Assembly (NCBI GenBank): GCA_023052935.1
Contig: CM041292.1
Span: forward strand, 118,292,936-118,356,935
DNA: 64,000 nt
Reading direction: 5' to 3'
DNA from: Piezodorus guildinii
Taxonomy: Eukaryota > Arthropoda > Insecta > Hemiptera > Pentatomidae
Shown here: positions 10,874-22,239 of the stretch, one piece after another
How positions within the stretch are numbered: position 1 is the stretch's first letter
How the letters are laid out: every line of letters starts with the position of its first letter
Made by a program: the position numbers and the translations under genes
The notes under the pieces: generated by a model
Seen by the model: the letters and a program-made list of their open reading frames with translations, nothing else
Database searches by the model: none
Told to the model about the DNA's origin: nothing

Positions 10874-11257
10874 AAAAAGTCCTTTCGGGACTGGTTAGCT
10901 AGCCACACTGTCATGGGCTGCGTTAAGTTGTGGGGTATAATAATGTATATAGATAATCTTGATTTGAGTATGTTTTCTTGGCGGTGGGATTTTTACCTGA
11001 AGTCTATTTTTATTGATTAAGTGTGTGTATTTATACATAAAACATATATAAGAAACTTTACTTATATATGTTTTATATATAAATACACACACTTAACCAA
11101 TAAAAAAAGACTTAAGGTAAATGAACATGAAATAGCCGGAAATCTCACTTCCAAGAAAACATACTGAAAGCAAGATTACCTATATACATTAAATACCCCA
11201 CAACTCTACGCAGCCCTTGATAGTGTGGCTAGCGAACCAGTCCCGAAAGGTCTTTTA
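10874..11257. mobile_element. Palindromic MITE-like foldback element
   Basis: About 384 bp that is an imperfect inverted repeat almost to its centre. The ends AAAGTCCTTTCGGGACTGGT and ACCAGTCCCGAAAGGTCTTT are near complements. Further paired blocks include AGTGTGTGTATTTATA with TATAAATACACACACT close to the centre, and the GCGTTAAGTTGTGGGGTA region with TACCCCACAACTCTACGC. There is no coding capacity. No clear target duplication could be fixed, so the superfamily is open. Confidence 0.85.
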
Positions 11258-12559
11258 AGTTTTTAAAAAATCTTTTTCACTCTGAAATTGAAAGAGAGAT
11301 ATTTAAATTTTAAAGTATTTTAGTAGATTAGTGAATACTACTTGGAAGACATGTTTTAAAAGAAAGAAGTAAATTTAGCCAAGGTAAAGAGATCTTTTGA
11401 TAGAAGCAATGATCCCGATCTTTTAACCATTTGTAGGTGAAAGAAAGGAGACAAAGAGGACGAAGAGCGGGGATATAGGAAGAGAAGACTAATCCGGGGG
11501 AATCGGCTCCATCACTCTCTCCTTTATCCTGCCCTATCGCCCACTCTTCTTATAGTCCCTCAACAGGCCCCCAGCGGAGGGACAAAAAACAGCCAGTCAC
11601 GGGATAGTTAGCTTCCAACTACTTACTACATTTGTTTTAAAGGTGGATCAGGTAGAACAGATACTTTTGCGGATTCCTCTCGCTTGGTTTCAAAACACTT
11701 TCCTAATTATAGATCGGGAACTTATAGCTTTACGATCACAAACTGGTACACACTGAATAATTAATTGTACAAGAATAAAAATGTAGTACAAGTTGTTTCA
11801 GTCGCTAAAATCGATCATGAGTTTTTAAGTTTAATTAAAAATCGACACGTATGAAGGAATTGGCAAATTCAATCCTCAGGCCATTTAGAACTAAATAAGA
11901 ATATGCAAAAGCTTCTGTAATCTAAATCGTGTGTTCGAAAATATTATCCGCCGGGTTTTCCTGCTGGTATCAAACGTGTTTTTAAAACTGATACACGTGG
12001 TACATAATGTTAAAATAAATAAATACTGAAAAATGTACATTATGAAATTATCTTACCTATTATTATTATATTTATTATAGCATTTATAAACTTTTAATTG
12101 TTCGTGAAACGAGATAAATACTTTTATATTTGAATTATTTGTTGCATATATGGTATCATATAATTATATAGTGAACATAATATTCATATATATGCCTTGA
12201 AGATAATGTGGCAGTGACAGTAATAATCATTAATATATAGTTCAATTTTGATAACGAATTTAGAAAATTCAATTTAATAAACCAGTAACTACATTTTTTA
12301 GAATATGTTCAGTTAATTTTTTTTTATTTAATCACATGAACAAAACATTATGAAACTATTGAAAAACGATAAATAGCGGCCATCATAGGCCTCTTTACCT
12401 GACTACTTTTAAGTAATTACACAAAAACATAAACAAACTTTTCTGTTTAGTTTAGAAGTCTCGTAAATTATGTTAAATACATTTTTACTAAATGATAAAA
12501 AGAGCAGTGAGAACTAATTTTTATTTGCGTTACCAGCACTAAGATATTTTATTAATAAT
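11258..12559. other. Unassigned sequence
   Basis: AT-rich except for a moderately GC-rich block near 11450-11600. No recognisable frame or repeat. Confidence 0.45.
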
Positions 12560-12574
12560 ATTTATAATCATGTA

Positions 12575-13296
12575 AAACCGGCAAAGAAATATAATTAAAT
12601 ACCGATGAGACGAAATATATGATTAGTAGCAGAAACGGAGGCGATCTTGTGATATTCATTTATCAGGGCATACTTTTGAACACGTAGAGAAATTCAAGTA
12701 TTTAGGTTCAATGATAACAAGAAGAAATGAAATCCAGGAAGAAATAAATTCTCGGTTAAAGGTGGGAAATGCGTGTTATTATTTAGTTGCTAAGTTACTT
12801 AATTCGCGGCTTCTATCTAAAAACTTAAAGGTTAGAATTTATAAAACTATTATTCTGCCGACGGTTCTTTACGGATGTGAAACGTGGCCGCTTACTTCGA
12901 AGGATGAACAACGGCTTAAGGTTTTCGAAAATAAGGTACTGCGTAAAATATTTGGTCTGAAGAGAGATGAGGCCACTAGGGAGTTTAGAAAGTTGCACAA
13001 CGCGGAATCGCGGAACTTGTATCCTGTGAATATAATTGAGTTGATAGCATCGAGGAGACTCAAATGAGCGAGTAAAGTTGTTGGGCTCGGTGAAGAGCGG
13101 ATTCCGAGAAAGTTGGTATTCGCTGATCCGACTGGTAGGCGTCCGAAAAGTAGGCCAAAGCGTCGATGGGAGGATTGCGTTAAGGCTGATCTCAGAGGCT
13201 TGGGCTTGAACGGTGAACATTGGACTAGTATGTGTAGGCGGAATTTGTTGGCATCGGCATCGAACCTTCGGGTTCGCTAAGCCTATTACTATTATT
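12575..13296 (+). mobile_element. RTE-like non-LTR retrotransposon, 3' fragment
   Basis: A 15-bp duplication, ATTTATAATCATGTA, at 12560-12574 and 13297-13311 brackets the insertion. The 3' tail is a short ATT repeat rather than poly-A, a tail type known in RTE elements. Confidence 0.88.
12675..13280 (+). pseudogene. RTE-like ORF C-terminal region
   Basis: From about 12675 the frame reads HVEKFKYLGSMIT, INSRLKVGNACYY, LYGCETWPLTSKDEQRLK, FENKVLRKIFGL and IIELIASRRLK, the order typical of the post-RT region in RTE/BovB-like proteins. A TGA at about 13065 ends the open stretch (12711-13067). Homology then resumes in other frames with a GRPKRRWED-like segment (PKRRWEDCVKADLRGLG) and a final SASNLRVR. 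The RT core and endonuclease are missing. The clade assignment is from motif memory and was not computed. Confidence 0.8.
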
Positions 13297-13311
13297 ATTT
13301 ATAATCATGTA

Positions 13312-13860
13312 TAATTCGCATATTGTATGTAAATATGTATATTGACATCGTATAATTCTATAATAAGCATCTTTAATTAATAATTAATTATTTTCAATTA
13401 TGGAATGAAGCATATTCCAGAAACCAACATTTCACTTTTCACAATGACTGTTTGACGGAAATTGTAATTGTTACCTTTTCTTTAGTTCAAATATACAATA
13501 GCAATATTTCATTCTATTAGTTTTCATATAAACATTTTAACTCGGCTTATGCCGTATAATTTTTCACAATAATGGTTAAGCAAAAATTAATTATATATTT
13601 TCACAAATATATACAGCACCCCCAGGAAATATGTATGCTAAAAATGTTTTTTTAACTTACAATCTTTCAAGTTCGATTCGAAGCTCTTTACCTTCGATCT
13701 TCATTTTATATGATTTCGACATTCTGGGGCTGTTTAGAAATATGGTAGACTGCGGAAGTCTGCGTAAAAAATGGTTAAAACAAAACAATATTTATATAAG
13801 GTGTAGATTCTTTTAGGTAAAGGTCAAATTTCCAAGAATAAATATGGAGGCTGATGTCAA
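13312..13860. other. Unassigned AT-rich sequence
   Basis: Nothing recognisable. Confidence 0.5.
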
Positions 13861-13872
13861 CTTCACCACTAT

Positions 13873-13926
13873 TTTATTGAAAAAATTCGCACTACGTTTC
13901 GGCTACAATGCCATCTTCAGATGCAG
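13873..13926 (-). ncRNA. Hammerhead-like ribozyme motif, possibly a Penelope-like element remnant
   Basis: On the minus strand CTGAAGA (13914-13920) is followed by a short GGC/GCC hairpin, then GAAAC (13896-13900), GTA and AATAAA further on. CTGANGA, stem II and GAAAC is the hammerhead core order. The bases before CTGAAGA (TGCAT) can pair with GTGCG after the GTA, allowing two wobbles, to form stem I. Minimal hammerheads of this kind are known from Penelope-like retroelements; no Penelope protein is visible nearby. Confidence 0.4.
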
Positions 13927-14149
13927 TGGAACAATTTAGATTTAATGTGAGTAGCTGCTTTCCAGTCAAAGCCTCATGTCAATATTTATGTTTTTTGTTG
14001 ACTATCACCGTCATTCACGCCAAGAAAAACAGTTAAAACGTATTAATTTCATTTAAATTAAAACTGTGACTCAAGTTATCACTTAACATAATTCATTTCT
14101 TAAAACGAAACTCAACGTATTAAATGATACAGATTGTTATAGAATGAAG

Positions 14150-15225
14150 AGGCCAGACCTCAGGATAGCATTCAGGACCCCAAAACAAGAAACAAAAAGT
14201 CCAATTGAGATATATCTGGAAATGCGCAGTTAAGGACCTAGTGTCGAAAACGTTCTTCAGGAAAATAAAAGGGTTTTTCAGGTATGACAATTTATAGGTT
14301 ATCAGGAATTAATTTTTTGACAAATGTCCATACAATAAAAATTAAATATTATTAAATTCTACAAGGGAAGCTGAGGTAATATCATGTTTTCTCCTAAGAT
14401 CCAACAGTACAATATGAAAGTCATCATGAAGAATGAGTTTATGAGAGTTGAGAATGTTAAGAAACAGAAAACGTCTAATGTTAAGAAACAGTTATATGCG
14501 CTTAGTGGGTGTTAAAAATAAGGGTGTATGTAAGGTTTAACTATGAATTAAGGAACTCAAAACACATAAACGACATTCGGAGATGAGGGCCGCGTGTTTT
14601 CAGAATACTTTCATAGAGGATGATTAATGCATAAACAGATGAATTGATTAACGATGAATTTTGAAATGTATTTATGAATTAATCATAACCTAACCAACCC
14701 AAACCAACCAAACAATTCTTTGACGTCAATGTGCCTTCTAAGTAATATTTAGATACTCACTCCTTTGTTATTTATATACTCGAGATTTTGTTCATTGTTT
14801 TATGATTTTAATAACACATTCTTGGAGACTTGATGTGTTTACTCACGGCGCAAAATAGAGTCTTTTAATGTCTTGACATTCTAGCAACTCTAACAAATTC
14901 ATTCCCCATGATTAAGTTTAACTTTAGTATTTGATCATAGAATAAACCTGACATTTAGAACCTCAACTTAGAACACTATATTCAATTGCTCTGAATCAGC
15001 TCTTGTAAAATTTAACTATCTTCAAATTTTAATCTATAGATTTTTGTCAAAAAATTTATTACTGAGAAGCAATAAGCTGCCTAAAAACACCTTCGTTTTC
15101 CTAAAACTTGTTTTTGAAACCGTTTTCTTAACTGCGCATTTTCGGATACGTGCCCTTCATACTTTCTTGTTTAAAGGTTCTCAACTCATTTTCATAGAAG
15201 GGGCACTTGACCTCAAACCCCATTA
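14150..15225. repeat. Old, diverged inverted repeat
   Basis: The stretch at about 14190-14640 aligns in patches with the reverse complement of about 14780-15190. Shared anchors are AACAAGAAA, AAATGCGCAGTTAAG, AATTTTTTGACAAA and TTAAATT(C/T)TACAAG. The arms are clearly diverged, and the short spacer has no features. It may be a decayed foldback element or two opposed copies of an unknown repeat. Confidence 0.6.
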
Positions 15226-16646
15226 ATAATATAAATGGTCCTTTTTCAACGAATTATTTCTCTATATATTTACAATATTGAATCCATACCGTATCATCCA
15301 TATCCATTAACAATCAGTTAGAAACATTCAGTAATTAATTCTGATGAGTAAAATTTCATAGCGAATGTTTGCGACAATATAATTGATTATAAAGATAAAT
15401 TATAAAATCTCATAATAGAGTTGTTTTGCCATGAACATCAAATTTTTGATAAAGAGCTATTCAAACAAAATGACGGGGACGTGATGAAGCTGTTGGGCCT
15501 CAAAAGCTATTTACAACTCACCGGGAACCCTACCCAAGAAGGATGGCTTTGTTTACCGACCTTCAGTTTCCTGTTTTGCCAAACTGGCCTCACTTTCTGC
15601 TAAAACAAAACGCAGGAAACAGACATCTGTTTATTAGTTGAAAAGGGTCAGATTACTTTATATAACTGACTCATCAGTTTTTAATTAACAATCGAATGCC
15701 GACAATTGGAATATTGCAAATTTACATTGGAGGAAGAAAATATCATAATTAATGTGGATATAATTAGTTGACCGTTGAGAATTACTGAAAGAGATCTCCT
15801 CCACCTTCAGCCATATATTAAACTCTCTTATGTAATACAGCTTCCCATGTCCATCCCACTGTATACATTTTGTTATTTATTGGTTTATTTTTTACTTATT
15901 TATGTATACATTTATTTTATATATGTATCTATTTCATTTGTTTCTGCACTTAATAAATTCTTAATGGTTTTACAATTTAATTTATTCCTATTTGTAATTA
16001 TTTTACTATTTTGTATCAACTATATGATCTGTCAATGATTGTTACTTATTATTATTTTTTCTCATAATATTTTCACTTGGTTAATTTTACTGTCTTAATA
16101 TATGTACAATAATTATTAAAACGTTGATTGGGAGGTAGTCATTTTTACTACATATAGTTTATAAATTATTATTCTTACTATTGTATTATATTGTTTTACT
16201 TCAAGAAACTTGTTAAAACATCTTCTAATACCGTTATGATGTTATTAATATTGTAGGTTTAATCTGAACACTTCCTTTTATGTTAATATTACAATTTTAC
16301 TCATTGTTGTCAGATCCCGTCTAGAAATGTGGTACGTATTTTCCATTTTACCCAAACTTTTGTACGTACTTTCCTATCTACCTGCCTACATTCCTTATTA
16401 CCAAATTGTACCTAGTTTCCACTCGCCTACCATACGGTACGTATCTCCACTGTACTCCATTTTTTTAATGTTTTTTATTTCGTGTAATTTTTTCTTATAT
16501 ATTTGTACATTATCTTTAGTCAGTATCTGGTCTGTATAGCTCTCATTAGTATACCTTTATCATTGTAATTTAATTAATTTCTTTACACATCTAGTTCCTT
16601 TTATGCTATAATGTTGACATTCTCTAGCGCAATAGTTATTTTTTTT
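15226..16646. other. Unassigned AT-rich sequence
   Basis: Several short hydrophobic frames (for example 15775-16038) reflect T-rich composition. I see no gene. Confidence 0.45.
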
Positions 16647-16659
16647 AAATATTATTTTA

Positions 16660-17425
16660 TGTGCACTATGTGGTGAAGGGCACCCAGCTAATTATAAGGG
16701 TTGTACGGTTTATAAAACCATGCAGCGCCGAAGGCAAATAAATACTGCATTTAAATCACAAACCAACGCTGTTGGATACCAAAACCCAGCTCCTTCAGCG
16801 AAGCATGAACGAGCTACCTCTGGAAAACCCTTTCTCCAACGAAAACACACGTCCCACGACCTCAAACATCAAGACTAATTCGTTCTCCAATGTCACCAGG
16901 AAAGAGATGGAAAATCAACAGGAACCAGAAGCTTCCTCTAACACCCATTTTCTGCCTCAACCAGCCCATCCTCTTCAGCCTCAACTATCCTATAACCATC
17001 CCCAGCTTCAACCATCCTATCACCAACCTCAGATTTCCCGTCTACAGCCTCAGACGTCCCAACTCCTCCAAAATACTCCTAAAAACGATTTACCTACCAA
17101 AACCGTCTTAAGGGTCAAGTTACCACCCCAGATCAGTCCTAAACTTTCCTCTCCTTTGCAGCCTACTCCTCAAGCAATACCAACAGCAACAGCTCCGTCA
17201 AACATGGAACCTCCTCAACAACCTCGACGGAGTACCTAATCTTTACCTAGACACTATAATCCTTCAGTCAACCAAGCTTCCGTCTATTCGTATCCTTCAC
17301 AAAATACATCCGACATTACATCAATCCTGTCATCCTTCCTTTTGGATCTTCAAAATACCATAAGACCTCTCATCACACTCCTTACCAGACTCCTATCTGA
17401 AGTTCCTTTCCATATCCCGCAATGA
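16660..17425 (+). pseudogene. Jockey-like ORF1 (Gag-like) C-terminal part
   Basis: The first codons encode a Gag-type zinc knuckle, CALCGEGHPANYKGC (CX2CX4HX4C), followed by VYKTMQRRRQ. ORF1 proteins of this group bind element RNA through such knuckles. This frame stops at about 16878. A Pro/Gln-rich stretch continues in a second frame (16772-17239), so there is at least one frameshift. The end of ORF1 is again recognisable as FLLDLQNTIRPLITLLTRLL, stopping with TGA at 17423-17425. That stop overlaps the ORF2 start codon. The N-terminal part is missing because of the 5' truncation. Confidence 0.8.
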
Positions 17426-18915
17426 ATAAAAACTTCCTAGCCATTCTTTTGTGGAATGCAAATGGTTTACTGAATCACCGTGACGAACTTGACATATTCC
17501 TACACGACAATACCATAGACATTGCACTTGTGACTGAAACCCATTTCACTACACGCTTGCACTTTTACATACGTGACTACATCACATACCGATCAGATCA
17601 CCCAGACAACACATCTCACGCTGGCTCATGTATCCTCATCCATAAATCCATTCCTCATTCCATGCTTCCTTCTTCTCCTTCTGACACCATTCAATCAACC
17701 TCTATTACCTTATCTTCCCACCCATTTAATATGACAATCTCAGCTGTATACTGCCCTCCCGGTAATTCACTCTCCATTCACCACCTTGAATCCTTATTCC
17801 GATCTCTTGGTCCGCGTTTCATTGCTGGAGGAGACTACAACGCCAAAGACCAACGGTGGGGATGCCGAACGTCCAATACTCGTGGCAGGATCCTTTCCAG
17901 AGTCACAACCTCCAATAGTTATTCCATTTTGTCACCCCAGAACCCTACGTACTGGCCTACATCTCATAAAAAACGTCCTGACATCCTTGATATTTTCATT
18001 ACTTCCCAAATCTCCTCCACCCAATCTACAATCAAATCCTTAGATGACCTATCCTCTGATCATAGCCCGGTTCTGCTTCAACTGCATTCCAATCCTATTC
18101 ATAAGCCTCCTTTACCTTCCCTGATTAAAGGACAAGTCAACTGGGACAATTTTCGATATGACTTAGAGAACAATCTGGACTTGAAAATTTTGTTAAAAAC
18201 TAAACAAGACATAGACTCTGCCATTGAAGAACTTAACAAATCAATAGAAACTGCCATACAGACCAACACATTACAATATACAAACAGGAAGGCACAAGAA
18301 ACCAACCTGCCATATTATATTCGACTATTACTAACTGAAAAACGCCGAGCAAGAGCGAAGTGGCATCGAACACGATACCCTTCGGATAAAACCATTTACA
18401 ATAAACTGACGAACAAACTCAAGACAGAAATAAGAAAACTCAAAATTCAAAACTTTCAAAACTTCACAGAAAACTTAAGTACAACAGACAAATCATTATG
18501 GATAACAACTGCAAAACTACTGAAATACAAAACCTTTAATCATCCACTCCTCACCGACTCAAAATCCTGGACAAGATCCGATGATGAAAAATCTCAGCTG
18601 TTCGGAGAACACCTTTCCAAAACGTTTCTCCCACACCCCGACATCCTTAATACAATCCATATCGACCGTGTTGAAGCAGAACTCACTGTTCCTCTCCAAA
18701 TGACCCTTCCTCCTAAGGCCTTTCACCCATCAGAAGTCATCAACATAATTCAAAATTTACCTTCCAAAAAAGCTCCTGGCCATGATCTCATTACATCCCA
18801 CATCCTAAAACAGCTCCCCAGAAAAGCCATATTATTCCTCACCTATATATATATAATGCTACTCTCCGTTCTACCTATTTTCCAGACCACTGGAAACTGT
18901 CCATTATCAAAATGA
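17422..18915 (+). pseudogene. Jockey-like ORF2, endonuclease and RT N-terminus
   Basis: ORF2 starts at the ATG at 17422, which overlaps the ORF1 stop. The first 220 residues are an AP-type endonuclease that nicks target DNA for reverse transcription. Its landmarks are WNANG (11-15), VTETHF (Glu39), GGDYNAKDQRWG (136-147), RPDILDIF (185-192) and SDHSPV (212-217), so the known catalytic positions are present. A linker with KRRARAKWHRTR follows, then the start of the RT (KKAPGHDLITSHIL). The frame is broken at 18844-18855, where a TA run appears 2 bp too long. After it the ORF reads a short wrong tail before stopping. Confidence 0.92.
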
Positions 18916-20120
18916 TACCTAAACCAAAAAAGCCTCTTGAATATCCATCCTCTTACCGTCCTATCTCTCTCTTGCCCATTCTGGGCAAAATTCTCGAAAA
19001 ACTTCTCCTCAAACGTTTATACCCAATCCTCGAATCCAACCACGTGATTCCTGACCACCAGTTTGGATTTCGGACATCCCATTCCACTATACAACAGTGT
19101 CACCGTGTGGTGGATGTCATATCTTCCACATTGGAGCGCGGAAAGTATTGCACTGGAGCCTTTCTCGACGTGGAACAGGCTTTTGATCGAGTTTGGCATC
19201 CGGGTCTGCTATACAAGCTCCGTCAATTCCTCTCTCCAGCGTACTTCCTATTAATTCGTTCCTATCTCTCTGATAGAACTTTCAAAGTTAACCATAACCT
19301 TTGTTACTCATCCATATTCACTCAATCAGCCGGTGTACCGCAAGGTAGTATCCTGGGTCCGATCCTTTACACGGTGTATACAGCTGATATTCCCTCCCAT
19401 CCTAGCACTATCCTTACTTCCTACGCCGATGACACATGTGTGTTATCTGTGAATAATGATCCTGTTACTGCATCACAAATCCTACAGCACCATCTATCAG
19501 CCATTGAAGAATGGTGTCAAAACTGGAGAATCAAAATAAATCCTAATAAATCCCATCAAATCACCTTCACTCTACGTCGTAAGCCTATGACTTCCTGCCC
19601 CACCGTATCCTTTAACAATATCCTACTTACTCCTGTTGAACAGATTCGGTACTTAGGACTCCACCTCGACAAACGCCTAACATGGAATCCTCATACTAGA
19701 CTGAAACGACAGGAAACTGCTCGTAGATACAGATTACTACAACACTTACTTGACAAACGTTCAAAACTTCCTACTTACTACAAAAAACTCATTTATATCA
19801 CAATTATCAGGCCTATTTGGACCTATGGCATTGAGCTATGGGGGTCTACTAAACCATCGAATTCCTCTCGCATCCAATCCTTGCAGTCCAAAATCCTTCG
19901 TAAAATCCTCAATGCTCCTTACTTTGTTACTAATAAAATCATCCATAAAGACCTAAATATCCCATTAGTTGAAGACTTGGCCCGTTACAGATATACCTCT
20001 TTTTATTCCAAACTCCCTGCCCACTCAAACCCGCTTATCCGTGACCTCTCCTCCATATCTATTCCCGACAACCCACCGAGGCGCCTTAAAAGAAGATGGC
20101 CAAGAGACCTTCTAACATAA
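18912..20120 (+). pseudogene. Jockey-like ORF2, reverse transcriptase and C-terminus
   Basis: This is the rest of ORF2 in the frame entered by reading past the TA slip; the ATG at 18912 is internal, not a true start. RT landmarks in order are SYRPISLL (14-21), QFGFR (50-54), AFLDVEQAFDRVWH (83-96), GVPQGSILGP (141-150) and YADD (171-174), then LTWNPHTRLKRQE, IWTYGIELWG, NAPYFVTN and a final PPRRLKRRWPRDLLT stop. No internal stop is present, so catalytic residues are intact and the only lesion seen in ORF2 is the upstream 2-bp slip. Proteins of this family act in cis on their own RNA. Confidence 0.93.
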
Positions 20121-20127
20121 GACATTG

Positions 20128-20155
20128 GAGTGCTACCAATGGGTAGTTTCTTCTC
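20128..20155 (+). other. Conserved 3'-UTR stem-loop of the Jockey family (copy D)
   Basis: CTACC pairs perfectly with GGTAG around an AATG loop, eight bases after the ORF2 stop. Confidence 0.6.
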
Positions 20156-20301
20156 AGGACTATCATGTGTACTAATCATATATAAAGCCTATTTACTTGT
20201 TGTATTTATTTAATACAGTTGTAAATTTCTTTAAATAAATAAATAAAAAAAAAAAAAAAAAATATTATTTTTAATCTTATTTTAAATGTATCTTTTTAGA
20301 C

Positions 20302-20346
20302 CTGATGATGACCCACAATGGGGGTCGAAACGTTGGCAAACAATAA
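20302..20346 (+). ncRNA. Hammerhead-like ribozyme motif, second copy
   Basis: CTGATGA (20302-20308) is followed by a 5-bp hairpin GACCC/GGGTC, then GAAAC (20327-20331), GTT and AATAAA at 20342. The core order fits a hammerhead, but stem I pairs poorly, so this looks like a decayed copy. It lies just outside the Jockey element. Confidence 0.35.
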
Positions 20347-20389
20347 AATAGTTGAAACTATTCAGTTGTTTCATTTAATGACCGCCATC

Positions 20390-21498
20390 CGGACTAATTC
20401 CTTTCAGTATCATAATTAATCCATGCTAATTAATAAATACAAATATAACAGAAAATAACGAGTGTCTTAATAAGAAAGGTGTTTTTTATCCTTTAAGAAA
20501 TATGAAGAGTTTATGAACTACATTCTTTTTATGAGAGTAATTTGAGGGACGAACCCATATTTTTATTTTTGTTAATCTGAGTTGTAAATAAAAATAGATC
20601 ATTGAACCATATAGTTTGTGGAATGATAAGAAGTATAATGGGACTCTTTTTAGATATTTAAGCGTAAGGATAGTTACTAATGATTTATCCGCTATATTTA
20701 TAATAGTGAGGAAGTATTGTAAATATTCGTAGATACTGTGGATTCCAAATATTCATATATATCTAATTCTATCCAACCGTATTCTCTATTTGTTTCAAAA
20801 TTAAAGTACTTCGCTGATTGTCAACATTTACTGACATGTGTGAATAAAAAAATTGAAGATAAAAAAAAACAAAACAATTATAATGGTTTTAAATATTATT
20901 GTTCGTAAATTGGTGAACGAAATCTTCTTTTTTTTTTTATTATTCTATAAATTACATTTCCTCTCCTTAAGTAATAATGTTTAATTTTACACAATAGGAT
21001 TATTATACTTGAATATTACTGTTTTTTTTATAAACATTATATTTCAATGTAATGAGCTCTCAGGATAGGATATATAATCCTTATAATAGCTTTTATACTA
21101 TTTACACGGAAATAAATGGTCTGGTTGGTGGTTAAAAAAAACAATGAATAGTCTATAACTATTTATTGCTTTACCAATTCTTCTACCCTCCATGTTTGAA
21201 AATTATCAGTGCTCTCCAAGGAATCAAAATTAATAAAACACTATTTAATTGTTATATTTTTGACCCCCCCCATATCTTTCCAACTGAATTTTATAGCAGT
21301 CACCTACATTCATTATTGTCAAAAACTTAATGGCATTTTAAATAGTTGAATAACTCTTCTATAAAACATTGGCAACATTAATTTTAATAATTAATTATCT
21401 TCATTTTGTGCTAATTAAAATATCTCTATGATATTTCTTTTTTATATTTTTATAATATTTTTTCTGATATAAAATGATAATAATACATTTTTAAAAAA
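20390..21498. other. Unassigned AT-rich sequence
   Basis: No coding frame or repeat structure stands out. Confidence 0.5.
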
Positions 21499-21860
21499 TC
21501 TGGTACGCGCAACACACGACTTTCACTTACCTCCGTTGTTAAAATCAATTTAAGAATTTTTAAATACATTTAAAAATACAAATAAATTGTTAAAAAATTA
21601 ATTTTTTTGAATCTCAATAGTAACATGTGTTTTATAGAAACAATCGATTAGTTTTATCGGCTTTTCATCACTCTCCATTTCTAAAATTTAGCTATCCAAC
21701 GGTTTAAAAACACAAAAATTGCATAAAACAATATGTTAGCACTTTTCCCCTTTAGTTGTTATTCGAATTCGCTCAACTTGCATATTTACCTGTTATTTAT
21801 CAATGCTTATAAGATGATGTTCCAAATTTTTTTTTAAATCTACAAAATTAAAGGTACTTA
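21499..21860 (+). repeat. TTTCACTTAC repeat family, partial copy 1a
   Basis: It starts with TCTGGTACGCGCAACACACG followed by ACTTTCACTTACC, the end found in the other copies. It runs to CTACAAAATTAAAGGTACTT and then leaves the family consensus. Confidence 0.8.
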
Positions 21861-22239
21861 CATTGTAAACTGTCTGCAACTTGGAAAGAATTTTCTCAAC
21901 AAGAATATTTTGTCATTGGGTAAAGGCTTGCATGAATTGTGTTGAATCCATTTTACTTTCACCTCGTCGCCAAATCTGCTATAACTTTTATTGTAATTAT
22001 TGAATAAATAAACTATATTGGTTAAACAAGATATATTCTTGAACTCTATGTAAACGCATGTACTAATTGTTTAAAACCTTAACTAAACGTAACCTAACAA
22101 GGAAGGTACCGCGTCAGTGTTTTCACAGTTGAGACAGTGTTGCTAGTGGTCGCAATGATTATAACAGAAACTATTAAAGAATCAATTAAATGGAATTTAT
22201 ATAAACAAAAAAAAAAAATTAAAAATTTATTATATCATT
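21861..22239. other. Sequence between the two partial repeat copies
   Basis: No gene or named repeat recognised. It separates copies 1a and 1b, which overlap in the part of the family they represent and so cannot be one interrupted element. Confidence 0.45.

Larger units (their letters stand above)
16660..20259 (+). mobile_element. Jockey-like non-LTR retrotransposon, nearly complete ORF2 (copy D)
   Basis: The element is bounded by a 12-bp duplication, AAATATTATTTT, at 16647-16658 and 20260-20271. It begins inside the ORF1 zinc-knuckle region, so only the ORF1 N-terminus and 5' UTR are missing. It carries the end of ORF1, endonuclease, RT, 3' UTR with stem-loop and an A-rich tail. It is the reference copy for the five other Jockey fragments in the window. 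Confidence 0.95.

Noticed and set aside
14688..14712. CCTAACC-like run as telomeric repeat
   Set aside because: The units are irregular and do not repeat TTAGG or a close variant.
15775..16539. Hydrophobic ORFs suggesting membrane proteins
   Set aside because: They are T-rich noise with no conserved motif; translation of AT-rich DNA gives Phe/Leu/Ile/Tyr-rich frames by chance.
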